Shown in pieces: positions 9,119 through 19,950 of a stretch of 51,369 bases of DNA. Numbering within the stretch: the stretch's first letter is position 1; each line of letters begins with the position of its first letter. The translations under genes and the position numbers were made by a program. Below the pieces are notes generated by a model. It worked only from the letters and a program-made list of their open reading frames with translations. It was not told where the DNA came from and made no database searches. Source of the stretch: Stentor coeruleus (taxonomy: Eukaryota > Ciliophora > Heterotrichea > Heterotrichida > Stentoridae); NCBI GenBank assembly GCA_001970955.1, contig MPUH01000478.1, positions 1 to 51,369 on the forward strand, read 5' to 3'.

Positions 9119-10663
9119 CTAATTGCTTTCAATATTCTCCACTGATGGCCTCCTAGTCACAGCTTTCCTCTTCGACCCTGGTTTATTAACATCTGGTGAC
9201 TCAAATTGCAGCGAAGACTCACTCCTCACATATCCTTTAACCGCAGTAGAAAAAGCTCTAAACCTTCCAACAAGTTTATTTCCAATTTTCTTTAACCCTT
9301 CTTTAATAACACTATTCTTCCCACTTTCAGGATTACAAACAAGACACAAACCAGGATTATGTTTTTCAATAGGTAGTCTATAATGCATAGCAAATTCATG
9401 AACCTTTTGAAACCCCCCTTCAACAATCGAAACATAAGGAAAATCATTTTCCAAAAATAAATCCAAAAGATTTTCCATCATATTTTGCCCATAATCCTCC
9501 TCATCATCTTCCTTATCATTTTTCACTTCCTCTTGTTTAATCTTAAAAGGTGCACTTCCCATTAAACAAATATGATATTGTCCTCTAGCTCCTCTATATT
9601 CATTAGTAATCGAATGTAAAAAATCAGAATCTTCATAAGCTCTTTCATTTAAAAGTTCAGAATTATTTATAGTTCCAGCAAGTTGTTCAGTCTTATTTCT
9701 ACAATCAATAGCCATAAAAGGTAAATCATTATAAGATTGTGGTGAACATTCACATCCATGTTCATGTCCACAAAATTTTGTATGTGGATACATACGAAGC
9801 ATAAATTCTCTAACTTGCATTGTAAGGCAGATTTGGCTATTAAGATTGTATAAAGCTGAATTTATATTGTCAAGTTGGGATATATTGAATTTTAATAGTC
9901 TTGCATGAAGAGAATAAGGCATATTTGCTTTTATTTTCTTAGCTAGATGGACAATATTTTCTACTTCTTTTGGGTTTTTTAATCTTATTGATAGGATTAT
10001 CTGTGGGATTAACGTTGGGTCTTCTTGGATGAATTCATCACAGAAATATTCTAAAAAAGCTACGGCTATGTAGCATATGAAAATTTCATCTTTTTCATTG
10101 AGAAGATGTTCCCAGAGGTAGAGGACGGTGTCTATGTCTAGTGTTTTACTTGAAAATATTGTGATGAACCAAGATGATGCGTAAAGGCTTGGGGTTATTT
10201 GATGTTCTTCAAATAATGATGTTATTCTTGGGTTATGGTATCTAAGCAAAAGGCGAAAAATACCAAAATGGACGTGGACTGGCTGAAAAGACTATATAGT
10301 TTTTACGTCATCTTTGAACATGCAAGGTAGGGTCCTTTGGATAAACAATGAAAAAAATGTGTAGGCTTCGTTTGAAGATACCCCAATTCTTGTCATTAGG
10401 AGAAATGGGGCAAGAACTTCGTTCATCCCTTGCTTGTATTTTATCCCTTCAGTTTCACAGTAAAATATAAGGAGATTTTCCATTAAGATCCTCTCTGACG
10501 GTGTAATAATATTTGCCCTAGTTCGCTCAACATCATTATGAATAACTCTTTGCTCATCACAATTTAAAGGCAAGTTTGAAATAACTTTTATTTCTTCCTT
10601 AAACTTTAAAATACTCTGATTGAAAATTACTTTCCATGTATGAATTTTTTTTCTTTCCTCCAT
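9119..10663 (-). CDS. TBC1D23: TBC1D23-like protein: TBC plus rhodanese-like domain (509 aa)
   Basis: In animals TBC1D23 links endosome-derived vesicles to Golgi golgins. Exons are 10307-10663 and 9119-10291, split by a 15-nt intron (10292-10306, GTAAAAACTATATAG); splicing restores FKDDSFQPVHVHFGIF across the TBC domain. TBC signatures are IHNDVERT (Arg47, the arginine-finger position) and YKQGMNE (Gln78). A rhodanese-like domain follows (FMAIDCRNKTEQLAGTI ... CLMGSAPF ... YVSIVEGGF), and this order is diagnostic of TBC1D23. The C-terminal 90 residues are basic and Ser/Pro-rich, with no clear PH-like domain. Length is shorter than the human protein (about 700 aa). The start ATG at 10663 sits in an AT-rich leader. 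Ends at TAG. Confidence 0.88.
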
Positions 10664-10721
10664 TTGATATTATTATATATAAATTTTTAACAAGGGCTGG
10701 ACAATAGTCTCCTTATCATTT

Positions 10722-10910
10722 TTAGTCTTTTGAACGAATGACAAGCAAAGCAACTTTTGAGTTTGAAATTTTATAAACATAAAAAAATCTGCCAATGATT
10801 TCGGGATAAATTACTAGCTTGTCCAGCATGAGAAAATTATCATCATATTTCACATTTTTCACGCATATCCTAATCATACTAATAGTAAAGCTAATATCAA
10901 GATTTCTCAC
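10722..10910 (-). CDS. Possible small ORF (62 aa), doubtful
   Basis: An ATG-started frame of 62 codons with a hydrophobic, Ile/Val-rich product (IIGRFFYVYKISNSKVALLV). It lies 58 bp upstream of the TBC1D23-like start on the same strand. It could be a tiny gene, a missed upstream exon, or chance. Its base composition is balanced, unlike the strongly skewed DNA to its right, which slightly favours coding. I found no 15-nt intron that joins it in frame to the TBC gene. Confidence 0.25.
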   Translation of the reverse strand: MRNLDISFTISMIRICVKNVKYDDNFLMLDKLVIYPEIIGRFFYVYKISNSKVALLVIRSKD

Positions 10911-11127
10911 ACAACTAACACTAGAAACTAATTTCTAAATAACACCTCGTTATCATATCAGCAAAAATCATATCCACTCCATTCTCTTTCAAATTTCATC
11001 TAATCTCATTAAAACCCTCTTCTACCTTTTTCATAAATTTCCCATCATCCTCAAGCATCCCTCCTCTCCTAAGTTTCTCAATAACAAAATAGCTCTTAAA
11101 CATAATTAATCCCATCATCAAAAACCA

Positions 11128-11237
11128 CATAAAAAAAAATCTTCCCAAACTTACGAAAAAAGCATCAAATCTTCAAACATCTCATAAAAAAAAATCTTCC
11201 CAAACTTACGAAAAAAGCATCAAATCTTCAAACATCT
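11128..11237. repeat. Perfect 55-bp tandem repeat, no N between copies
   Basis: Bases 11128-11182 and 11183-11237 are identical. The size matches the unmerged overlaps elsewhere, but no N separates the copies. It lies in the spacer downstream of the arrestin gene. Confidence 0.9.
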
Positions 11238-11294
11238 ACACACCAAATTCCAACTCTTAAATCTTAAGACATCCTAAAAAAAAAAATATATTTA

Positions 11295-12458
11295 TTAGTT
11301 AATTTTGGTGGGTACAGTAAAATCCATATCATTTGCATATCCTTCACGAACACTCTCCCTAATCTCCACTATAAAATTATATATCGAGCTTTCCTCTGGT
11401 TCCCACAACACTGGCAATTTGGGTTCTTCTTTTCTATAAGTAATTTTTGGGTTTACATGAAAAGGTAATTTTATAACAATTGGGTTTTTTTTAAAGCTTA
11501 TATCATAATAAACAAGCATTTCCACATAATATTCACATTTTATAAGTGAACCTTCATTACTACTTGGATTAAGTTCTTCACTACTAACTTTAAGATCAGC
11601 AATATATTCAAAATCTCTTTCATATACAAGACTAGTAAATGCACTTATCCAAGTTGCCCTTTCAGTTTCTGAAATTGTCTTGAGGATTTTGAAATCCCCA
11701 TTCCTTGTCCTAACATTTATATCCAAAAGGACTTGCCCAACAACATAATTAATTGGAGATTTACAGTATTCATTGTTAGGACATAATTTATAATGAACTT
11801 GACCTTCAACTTGACAGTGGTCTGTGTTTCCTACTGTCAATTTAAAACTTGTGGTACCTTTTTTAGTAAAACAGCATCCAGTTATGTTTGCTATAGCTTC
11901 AATAGAAGGTCCTGGTTTTTCAAGGGTTTCCATGTTTTTTATACAGACAATTCTTGAATGTGAAAGTTTAGACTCGTCACCATCAATAAGAAGTTTTACA
12001 GATACATGATAAAATACCTCAGCTCGGACATAGTTGCCTGAAATATCTTCACCGGAATAGTAAAAAGTTGCAGGACTGAAATTTGGGATTTTGAAATTGA
12101 AAGGAAACACGTATTGGCCTATAGAAATCTCGTCTTCCCAGGATTTAACAACTTCGTCTAGAATAAAAATTTCTTTGATGTCCTCAGCTATGATTCGACT
12201 TTTGTCTTTTGAGCTAAAAATATGCACTTCTTCGATACCTCTTGATTGGAATTTCATTGTTGACTTTGGGATTGGTTCAGATACATTCAAGAGGACTTCG
12301 CCTGTAACTTTTTCTCCTGCGGTATATGAGAAACAATCTAAAACTAGGAAGATAAAACTCTCTGACTCTTGTGAACCTGAAGAACGGCGGTGGGGATCAC
12401 TGAAAATATTAAGAGAATCTCGTGTGTCACTTGGTGTCCTTAAATACTTTTTTTCCAT
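11295..12458 (-). CDS. Alpha-arrestin (ARRDC-like) protein (387 aa)
   Basis: Alpha-arrestins are trafficking adaptors that bring ubiquitin ligases to membrane cargo. The N-terminal arrestin sandwich shows YTAGEKVTGEVLLNV (the start of most arrestin N domains), then IGQYVFPFNFKIP followed by SPATFYY, a strong arrestin signature. The C-terminal domain follows from about residue 190. I see no obvious PPxY motif, so coupling to a Nedd4-type ligase is not supported. The open frame extends four codons upstream to a TTG; I choose the first ATG at 12458 (MEKKYLRTPSD). Ends at TAA. No intron is needed. Confidence 0.85.
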   Translation of the reverse strand: MEKKYLRTPSDTRDSLNIFSDPHRRSSGSQESESFIFLVLDCFSYTAGEKVTGEVLLNVSEPIPKSTMKFQSRGIEEVHIFSSKDKSRIIAEDIKEIFILDEVVKSWEDEISIGQYVFPFNFKIPNFSPATFYYSGEDISGNYVRAEVFYHVSVKLLIDGDESKLSHSRIVCIKNMETLEKPGPSIEAIANITGCCFTKKGTTSFKLTVGNTDHCQVEGQVHYKLCPNNEYCKSPINYVVGQVLLDINVRTRNGDFKILKTISETERATWISAFTSLVYERDFEYIADLKVSSEELNPSSNEGSLIKCEYYVEMLVYYDISFKKNPIVIKLPFHVNPKITYRKEEPKLPVLWEPEESSIYNFIVEIRESVREGYANDMDFTVPTKIN

Positions 12459-13086
12459 TTTAGTCGCCAAATATTATTGGTATTTTTCTTTGATTTAGGG
12501 ATTGTATATGAAAAGTTAAGGATGCTATGGAAAATAAAGAGATGAATGAAATATTGTGGAATAAAGGTAAAAATATTAAAATTTTTCTGTAATGGGAATA
12601 TTATTTTTATTTGTTTTGCTTGTATTTTTACATTAAGTGATATATGATAAGTTTGGTTTTTTTATGTGTTTAGGAAGATAGTATAAATTTTGATTTTTAG
12701 ATTGTATGAGAGATTTGGGAAAATGGAAGTTTTGTTGGAGTTTTAAAGCATTTGGAGTGTAAATGCAGGAAATTAAGAATTTATATTAAAAAATATTTTG
12801 ATAGTTTGGTTATTGATATGATGATTAAGGATAACTCAAAAAATATAGTTAGAAATTTTAAGTTTGGTATTGAGATATTTTGTGTTTTCTTTTGAAAATT
12901 AATTGTGAAAAAAGTGTGGTCTATGATTAAATAGGGAATACCATCTATGATTTTTACTATAATCTCTTATATTTTTTTATCGATAGAAACATTTTCAAAA
13001 AACCTAATTTATTTAATCACACTTCATCTTAAACTATAAAAAAAGTCATAATTCCTTCCATAAAAAAAAAATTATATACAAAACTT
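12459..13086. other. Intergenic spacer, no gene seen
   Basis: The left 450 bp are G/T-rich on the + strand, and from about 12950 the sequence turns C-rich and G-poor. No gene is visible. Confidence 0.6.
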
Positions 13087-13767
13087 TTAAACCCTAAACT
13101 TAGGTAAAGATGACAACACTTTATCAGCCTTACGTAAAATTTTCAAATAATCAGGTCTCCATATTTCCTTATTGCATATATATTGCCCATTACCTAGCTT
13201 AAAATTCACTCTATCTTTAATATACTCTTTATGCAAATTCCTTTCAACATCCAATTTTAACATTTTATTACTTTTTATATTGCTCATAGTCTGAGAATTT
13301 GATAAAAACAATTTGACAGGTTTTGATTTTTTATCTAGTAAATCAAAAAGAATTTTATGTTTGCTTAATATTGGGTGTGAAGATTCTCTTAATTTTTCTC
13401 TTTTTTTTTTAGTTTCTTTTTCAGTTTCAATGAAAGTGTTTAAGTTTCCTAATGAGAGTTTTTTTCTATGAGATGCTTTTTGATTTCTTGGGTTTATAAG
13501 GGATGGGGTGTTTCTATTTAATAAACGATCTTGGGTAGTGAGTTCAGAAGTGTTTTGTTGTTTTTTCTTATGTGAAATTAGGATAAATTTCTGAATACTT
13601 TCGATTTCTTCGTCAATGTTGGAGTCTAAAACCATACGTGTGGATTTTAAATTTTGGGGTTTTTTGTAGTGAAAGTCCATGATTTTATTCACAAAAACGT
13701 TGATTCGAGATTTCTGGGATTTAGTTTTGGGAATTGGAGATATCATCTTTGTTCTTTGATGCTCCAT
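13087..13767 (-). CDS. Hypothetical lysine-rich protein (226 aa)
   Basis: An intact ATG-to-TAA frame. The product is strongly basic and Ser/Asn/Lys-rich with short helical stretches (TEKETKKKREKLRESS) and no membrane segment. The C-terminal 60 residues (KLGNGQYICNKEIWRPDYLK) are less repetitive and may be the conserved part. I recognise no family. A nuclear or cytoskeletal location would fit the charge, but this is only inference. Confidence 0.6.
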   Translation of the reverse strand: MEHQRTKMISPIPKTKSQKSRINVFVNKIMDFHYKKPQNLKSTRMVLDSNIDEEIESIQKFILISHKKKQQNTSELTTQDRLLNRNTPSLINPRNQKASHRKKLSLGNLNTFIETEKETKKKREKLRESSHPILSKHKILFDLLDKKSKPVKLFLSNSQTMSNIKSNKMLKLDVERNLHKEYIKDRVNFKLGNGQYICNKEIWRPDYLKILRKADKVLSSLPKFRV

Positions 13768-14279
13768 TTATTACAATCTTGAACTTTTTTATATGAAAAA
13801 GCATCGGTTTGTATATCGAAAATCATAAAATATCAACCCAAAGCAAAAACTAACAAGTCTAGTTTTTTAAACTCTTCTCCTTTAAACATAAATAAAATGA
13901 AAAAAAAAAAAACTCATAAAGTAGTACCGATACTAAAATACTGATATATTAAAATTCTCCCTTCTACAAAACGAAATCAAAAAAATCTGTCAATAAACTC
14001 GGCTCAATAATTCCAGTTCATCAAAACCTAATTTTCAGTTTCTTATCAAACTAAAATCTTTTATACCATCCAAAAACCTACAATAAANGTTTCTTATCAA
14101 ACTAAAATCTTTTATACCATCCAAAAACCTACAATAAAACTAATACCCTAAAAAAAAGGTAAATAATCAGGATTTCACATATAAAAACCAAGAGAAAAAA
14201 ATCACATAAATTTATTATCACATAAATATTATTAAAAATAATTTATAATGTCTTATTTGTATAAATATCTTAAAGTTAA
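13768..14279. other. Intergenic spacer with an unmerged contig overlap
   Basis: No gene is seen. Most of the stretch is A/C-rich on the + strand. It includes the N at 14088 with its duplicated flank. Confidence 0.6.
14038..14138. repeat. Assembly junction: 50-bp direct repeat around one N
   Basis: Bases 14038-14087 and 14089-14138 are identical and flank N14088. The junction is intergenic. Confidence 0.9.
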
Positions 14280-15617
14280 TTAAAAATAGTTCTCATTTGG
14301 AGCTTCAAGGATATCAAATTTAGGATAACCAATCATAAACCTTGTTTTATCACAGGCAAATATGCATGAACCATCTGGACTCCATTTGACTTTATTAACT
14401 TTGAAATCCTTGCTTTCAAGAGGAACTTCACAAACAGAAGCTCCTTCAGATCCCCAGAAAAACATCCTTCCAGTCCCTGTACAGAAAACCAAATGTAAAG
14501 ATTTAGGACTCCATTCAAAATTCTTAAGGTTTTGTGTTTCAATTAAAATAGTTGATAAACTTAAATCATTCATTTTCCAGATCCAAACTACATTTGGATT
14601 ATTATCTATATAAAAATTACCATTTCTTGTAGCTAAATAAGCACTATTACAACTCCATTCACAAGCTCCAACACCAATAGGAGGATTTGGTTTATCTTTA
14701 GGTACTTTAATACTAGGGAGTTTTTGTGGTGTATTCTGTACAACAAATCTTGAATACAATTTTTCATCAGTAAAACCTTCTTTATATTCTTCTTCTTTAT
14801 AAACATGAACATTTTGGTTTAGTCCTTCAGTTTTATGTTCAAATTCAGTTAAAAACCTCCATGAAATTTTGCTGAAAATCCTCGCACTTTGGTCATATGA
14901 GCCTACAGATAGAAAAACCCCATTAGCTGATAATGAATAAGATTTAATACCAAGTCCATTATCATAAGGACGATGTCTAGCAACAAGATATCCAAGAGGA
15001 GAATATATTAAAAGTTGATATGTCACACAACTATCGATGATAATAATTGTAGTATCATTAGCCCAAAATGCATCTTCGATATCTATACCATCTATAGCAA
15101 AGTGATTTACAACAGACCAATCACCTGTAAAATAAATCCCAATATAATCTTTGCATTCACTTCTTTCAGCAAGAAGCATAAACTTCCCATCACTATTAAA
15201 ACTCAATCCCTTATCTTCAAATTTAGGGTTTTTTATATGGTAAACTATCATATCACATAGATTCCATATACTGACTCTTAGGTTGAAATCAGTGACTACA
15301 CCTACATGATAAGAATCTGGAGTCCAAAATACCCTTGATATTCCTGTAGGGCTCATTACAATACGCCCATTCCAATCACGATTTATACATGAAAACAATT
15401 GTAAAGTATTTTTCTTTTGACAGACCGCCAGGATTAACTCAGAATTCGGACTCCAAAGAATCTGTGAAGGGATGTCTAATAAGGGGAAGCTGAAAACTAG
15501 CTCAGTTGTTTTGATTTGGTATATATTCAAATTGCTCGATCTGTTTATGGCGAAATACTTGGAATCTGGTGAAAATTCGAACAAGCCGCCAAATGTTAGG
15601 GTCTCAGAAAAATTCAT
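14280..15617 (-). CDS. WRAP73: WRAP73 (WDR8)-like WD40 protein (445 aa)
   Basis: WRAP73 is a WD-repeat protein of centrosomes, basal bodies and spindle poles. The product starts MNFSE like animal WRAP73 and carries seven or more WD-type blades. Segments typical of this family are FSPDSKYFA near residue 14, WTPDSYHVGVVTDFNLRVS, LLAERSECKDYIGIYFTGDW, LGIKSYSLSANGVFLSVGSYDQSARI, and after an insert PPIGVGACEWSCNSAYLATRNGN. Length is close to the human protein (460 aa). There is a single exon; the start ATG is in an AT-rich leader and the stop is TAA. It presumably acts at the basal bodies of the ciliary rows. Confidence 0.92.
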   Translation of the reverse strand: MNFSETLTFGGLFEFSPDSKYFAINRSSNLNIYQIKTTELVFSFPLLDIPSQILWSPNSELILAVCQKKNTLQLFSCINRDWNGRIVMSPTGISRVFWTPDSYHVGVVTDFNLRVSIWNLCDMIVYHIKNPKFEDKGLSFNSDGKFMLLAERSECKDYIGIYFTGDWSVVNHFAIDGIDIEDAFWANDTTIIIIDSCVTYQLLIYSPLGYLVARHRPYDNGLGIKSYSLSANGVFLSVGSYDQSARIFSKISWRFLTEFEHKTEGLNQNVHVYKEEEYKEGFTDEKLYSRFVVQNTPQKLPSIKVPKDKPNPPIGVGACEWSCNSAYLATRNGNFYIDNNPNVVWIWKMNDLSLSTILIETQNLKNFEWSPKSLHLVFCTGTGRMFFWGSEGASVCEVPLESKDFKVNKVKWSPDGSCIFACDKTRFMIGYPKFDILEAPNENYF

Positions 15618-15809
15618 TATTATGAGATAATTATTATGGATTTGTTTTAGGAATAATAAAAAAAGAACTGAATAGTTATGGATTCAAAATTTAGATTCTA
15701 AAAATCATAAATCTTAATAAAAAGCCATTTGAAAAATCGTGAAATCCTAATAAAATTCTTAAAATTTCCAAACCAACTCATATATTTTTTTTTACATCTA
15801 CTTATTTTC

Positions 15810-16609
15810 CTAACACAATATCCTCTCATAAACTTCAATAAACGACCAGCTCCAAATCATCAAAGCAAAATACCCAATCACAGCAATTCCATTAACAATC
15901 AGCACATAATTCCAAATATTAGCATAATCTCCTTTAGGTATTAAAAAAAACCCCAGTAAAATCCCTACAACAAAACCTCCAACATGTCCACCTATATCCA
16001 CAGACATCAAAGTAATAGGTAATTCAAGGCTTATTAAAACAAAAAACAAATAAAGGACAATATTCAAATTCCTTCCAGGACCTAAAACATTCCAATTATA
16101 AACAAAATAGCAAACAAGACATCCAAAAATCCCAAAAACTGAAGCTGAAGCTCCAACTGTAACATTAACTGGACGAATATACCCTGATAATAAATTCCCC
16201 CCAATACCAGACAAGATATATATTGTGATAAATTTACGTAAACCATAATATTTTTCTATAGTAAAACCTAATCTTAATTGGGCGAATATGTTAATCTAAA
16301 GTAAAAAATTACAAGTAAATGCATAGTATCACCATGAAGAAGTATTGATGTGACAAGTCTAAAAAGTTGTTTATCTTCAATTATACTTGGTACATACTAT
16401 ATAGAAATTACATTTGCACCTAGAATGTATAAAGAGCATATTGTAGGCTCATTAAAAGTTTTACTTAGAATAAGAGAGAGAAAATAGGCTAAGAATTGAA
16501 TAATGCTGATAATGAAAGTAAAAGATTTTTTCTTAAAGAAAGGAAATGCTTGGGTTATGCTGTTGGCAGGAGGGTTGATTGGCTGGTCGATTTCAAAGTT
16601 GCTTGCCAT
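15810..16609 (-). CDS. Rhomboid-family intramembrane serine protease (255 aa)
   Basis: Rhomboids cleave transmembrane segments inside the bilayer. Exons are 16412-16609, 16313-16396 and 15810-16295. Intron 1 (16397-16411, GTAATTTCTATATAG) is 15 nt; intron 2 (16296-16312, GTAATTTTTTACTTTAG) is 17 nt, and removing all 17 is required for the frame. The spliced protein gives LLHGDTMHLLINIFAQLRLGFTIEKYYG, where the HLLINIFAQ region supplies the oxyanion Asn, then GASASVFG with the catalytic Ser, and GGHVGGFVVG with the catalytic His, so the dyad is intact. About six hydrophobic helices follow a short cytosolic N-terminus. The stop is TAG. Substrate unknown. Confidence 0.92.
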
Positions 16610-17557
16610 TTATATAATGGGATGAAGTGATTTTGTTTATAATGGGTATGGTTTAGTTTTTTGTGTTTAGAAAAATATAGAAAGTTTGATTATTAAAAAG
16701 CAGTTTCTGGTAAATTAGAAAGTATTGAGGGTTTTAGTATTAAATGCGAATTATGTGTTAGGAAGAATTTTTTAGTTGGAGTTAGAATAAAATTAACTGT
16801 AAATAATATGTTATGGAGAGTATTTATGATTTATAACCTGGGTATAAATGCTTATGTTGTAGACTTATTAAATTGTAATATTTTAACTTTTTTATGATTT
16901 GGCGTATATTTTTCAAATAATAGCGGCCATGATTAAATACGAAAATTCATATGTTTCAGTGTAATAGGAAGAATTTTAATACTAATAACCTTACTTGATT
17001 TTATATCTAGATTTTTCTTCAGATACGGCAAAGGTGAAAGGCAGTTTGATATAATTTTTACCAGCAATATAGTCGGATTTATTACATAACTTTCTTAGTT
17101 GTTTATGTTTTAAATGCATCAAGTCAATTATTTGTTTTATATGCAGAAAATATTGGTAGAAAATTATAACAAAAAATACTTTTTATATCTAAAACAACAA
17201 ATAATAGTTTATAAAAACCCTCTTCCAGAAATTTGCCTCAGAAAAAAATAGGTATTGATTATATAGCAATAACATAAATTTGATTTATACCCTTATAACT
17301 TGTCCCAATAAATTAATATCCTTCATATCCATAAGATACAAAACAATCAAGAAGACTATCTTCCTTCAAGTCCTATTAATGAAAAGCCTTCATTAGGGTT
17401 AAAAGATTAGATTATTAAGAAAAATATTTTTACGTTTTTTTCTGAATTCGCTAAGGATATTCAGACTTTTAAATACATTTTTGTGAATGCGTATCTTTTT
17501 TGAGTAGAAAAGTGCTAGTTAATAAGCATTATTGACTTGTAATAATAGAAAAGCAAT
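16610..17557. other. Divergent promoter spacer, no gene seen
   Basis: Nearly 950 bp between two gene 5' ends. The left 300 bp are G/T-rich on the + strand, 17200-17380 are C-rich, and the last 150 bp are mixed. I see no coding frame or RNA gene. Confidence 0.5.
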
Positions 17558-19654
17558 ATGGTAATTAATATTTAGCATCTCCTTCAAACCAAAGCTATAA
17601 GAAGAACTGATATTAGGAGGACACTTATTTACAACACTAACAACAAGATAAGAAGTGTGATACCCAGATCAAATTCGCCAAGGCCTGAATCATTAAATTC
17701 ATCTATTTCATCAAACAAGTCAAATAAATCAAATGACCATGAGAAATTGAGAAGAAGGATAACTTTAAATAGTTATTCAGAGGTATGGAAAAGAGTTAGG
17801 TATAAAATGACAGCAGTAGTGATGTTTATTAGATTATACAAGCATTTGCATTTGTATGGAGCAAATACTGCTAGGATTATTGTCCCTTATAGCGAACATT
17901 TTGATGATAGGCATACTTTTCGTAGAGCTTCTAAAATCCTATCACCAGTACAAGACTTAATATCTTCAGAACCAACTCCATTCTTAGTCCTTCATCCAAA
18001 TGGGAAGTTTAAAAACTATTGGAATATTATTGTCGTTATTATGTTATTCTATACCGCTATAGTCACACCTTTTTTTCAAGCTTTTGGGGATAGTTTGGAT
18101 CAAGAGAATGTTTTTTGGATCGAAACAATTGTAAACATCCTTTTTTTTATAGATTTTTGTGTTAATTGTACTTCAGCTTATTACGACAAATCACAAGCCT
18201 TAATTACAATAAGGAAGCTTATATTTTTGAATTATTTGAAAAGCTGGATGATTATAGATTTTATTTCTTGGTTTCCTTTTGATATAATATTAGGGAATTC
18301 TGGGAGTTCAAGTAAAACTTTAGCGAGGTTTGCGAGGATTCCGAAATTGTACCGGCTTTTTCGGCTTTCTAGGTTGATAAAATTGTTTAATAAGAACTTC
18401 CATCATGAGATTATGGATAAATTTCAAGACCTTCTAAGCCTTAAAAGTAGTGCTTTGAGATTATTGAAATCTTGCTTGAGTATTGTGATGTGTGTTCATA
18501 TATTTGCCTGTTTTTGGTATTATACAGCGAAAATTTATGAATTTAGTCCTGATACATGGATTGTCCGTTTAGGGTATATAGACCAAGATATTGGAAGTAT
18601 TTATTTGACTTGTTTATACTGGGCAATAACCACTTTGTCAACAACAGGCTATGGGGATATTATCGGGTATACTATCCTAGAAAAATGTTTATGCCTTACT
18701 TGGATGGCTTGTGGTTTGTATTTTTTTTCCTTTACAATCAGCAATTTAAACTCTATGCTTTCATCTTTTGATCTTAAAGAAAACGCCCTTTGTAGCAAAC
18801 TTGCGGCAATAGACGAATTTGCTGGGGAAGCTAATTTAAAAAAAGACCTAAGGATCAAACTTAAAAACTCATTAAAATACGCTGCTGAAAAAAGAGGCTT
18901 TTCTTGGCATGATAAAATGAATCTTATAAACGAACTTCCAAAAAACCTTCGATTTGAAATTGCTATGAACATGCATCAAGGCGCTGCAAGGAACTTAAAT
19001 TTCTTTGCAAGTAAAGATTCAAGCCTAATAGCTTTAGTCGTACCTTTACTTGACCCAATTTTCGTAGAAAAAGATTGTCTTGTTTATAAAGAAGGGGATT
19101 TTGCTGATGAGATTTATTTTGTTGTTAGAGGGAATATTCGCATATTAAAAGAAAAAACTTTAATTATAAAATCAATACAAAAAGGGTGTTATTTTGGAGA
19201 TGTTGAAGTTTTTATGTCATGTTCAAGAAGGTTTTCAGCAGTTTCTGCAAGATATTCAGAAATATTGATTATGAATAAAAATATAATTTATCAAATCAAA
19301 GATAATCATGTACTTGTTTGGCAGGAAATGATGAAAACTGCATTAGAAAGAGAAAAAAGTTATGAAAAAACTTTTATTGAGATTAAAGAAATGGAAAAAT
19401 TTCAAGCTGGAAGGGTTTTGACTAAGAGGAATATTGACAGGTATAATAAAAAAGTTCATTTATTATTACAGGAAAGAATGGATCAATTACATAGACCTGA
19501 TACTTTAACTTTACCACAATTGATTAAAAAAGTTGAAGATTTGATGGAGATTTTGAAGGAAAAAAGACAGGAAAAGCAAAAAGCTGCTACATGTCTAAAT
19601 TGTAAGAAAAATGTTATTATGCTTGGAAGAGCTTCTAGTTGGTATGGAAGATAA
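17558..19654 (+). CDS. Voltage-gated K+ channel with cyclic-nucleotide-binding domain (693 aa)
   Basis: A six-helix channel of the EAG/HCN/CNG superfamily. S4 is rich in regularly spaced Arg/Lys (LARFARIPKLYRLFRLSRLI), the pore carries the selectivity filter TTGYGD, and a C-linker and cyclic-nucleotide-binding domain follow (VYKEGDFADEIYFVVRGNIRIL ... KGCYFGDVEVF). The cAMP-binding Arg of the phosphate cassette is not obvious, so nucleotide control is uncertain. The open frame begins with GTG at 17657 but has no ATG there. The true start is ATG 17558-17560, followed directly by a 15-nt intron (17561-17575, GTAATTAATATTTAG), which joins in frame to MHLLQTKAIRRTDIRR. A coiled-coil tail ends in a Cys pair (CLNCKK). 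Probably sets ciliary or plasma-membrane excitability. Confidence 0.92.
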
Positions 19655-19950
19655 GATAGTGAATACTGAGATTATTTTTTTTAGTTTTTTAAATCATTAT
19701 GTTACTTTGAAGTGCATTTTTTTTTTTTTTTGGAAAGTGATAGGATTGTTTTGTTTTTATTTTTTTATGGTTTTTGAAAGAAGAGAAATTTAAGAAAGGG
19801 ATTTTTTTATATATATTTTATATGTTGTTTAGTTAATAATGCGGGGTTTTTTTAGGTAGAAATTATGATGATTATAAAAGAAATTATTTACAGAAGTTAC
19901 AATAATTTTAATAGAATCTAAAAGTTGTTAAATAAGAAGATTAATAAATT
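19655..19950. other. Convergent 3' spacer, no gene seen
   Basis: The left two thirds are G/T-rich on the + strand with a long T tract near 19720. Nothing else is visible. Confidence 0.5.

Larger units (their letters stand above)
10664..11294. other. Intergenic spacer with a doubtful small ORF and a 55-bp tandem repeat
   Basis: Apart from the possible 62-codon frame at 10722-10910 and the tandem repeat at 11128-11237, nothing is recognised. The part right of 10930 is strongly C-rich on the + strand. Confidence 0.5.

Noticed and set aside
12459..12470. TTG-started extension of the arrestin gene
   Set aside because: The first ATG is four codons inside; no evidence supports non-ATG initiation.
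17657..17659. GTG as start codon of the K+ channel
   Set aside because: A eukaryotic GTG start is unlikely, and an ATG followed by a perfect 15-nt intron joins in frame 99 bases upstream.
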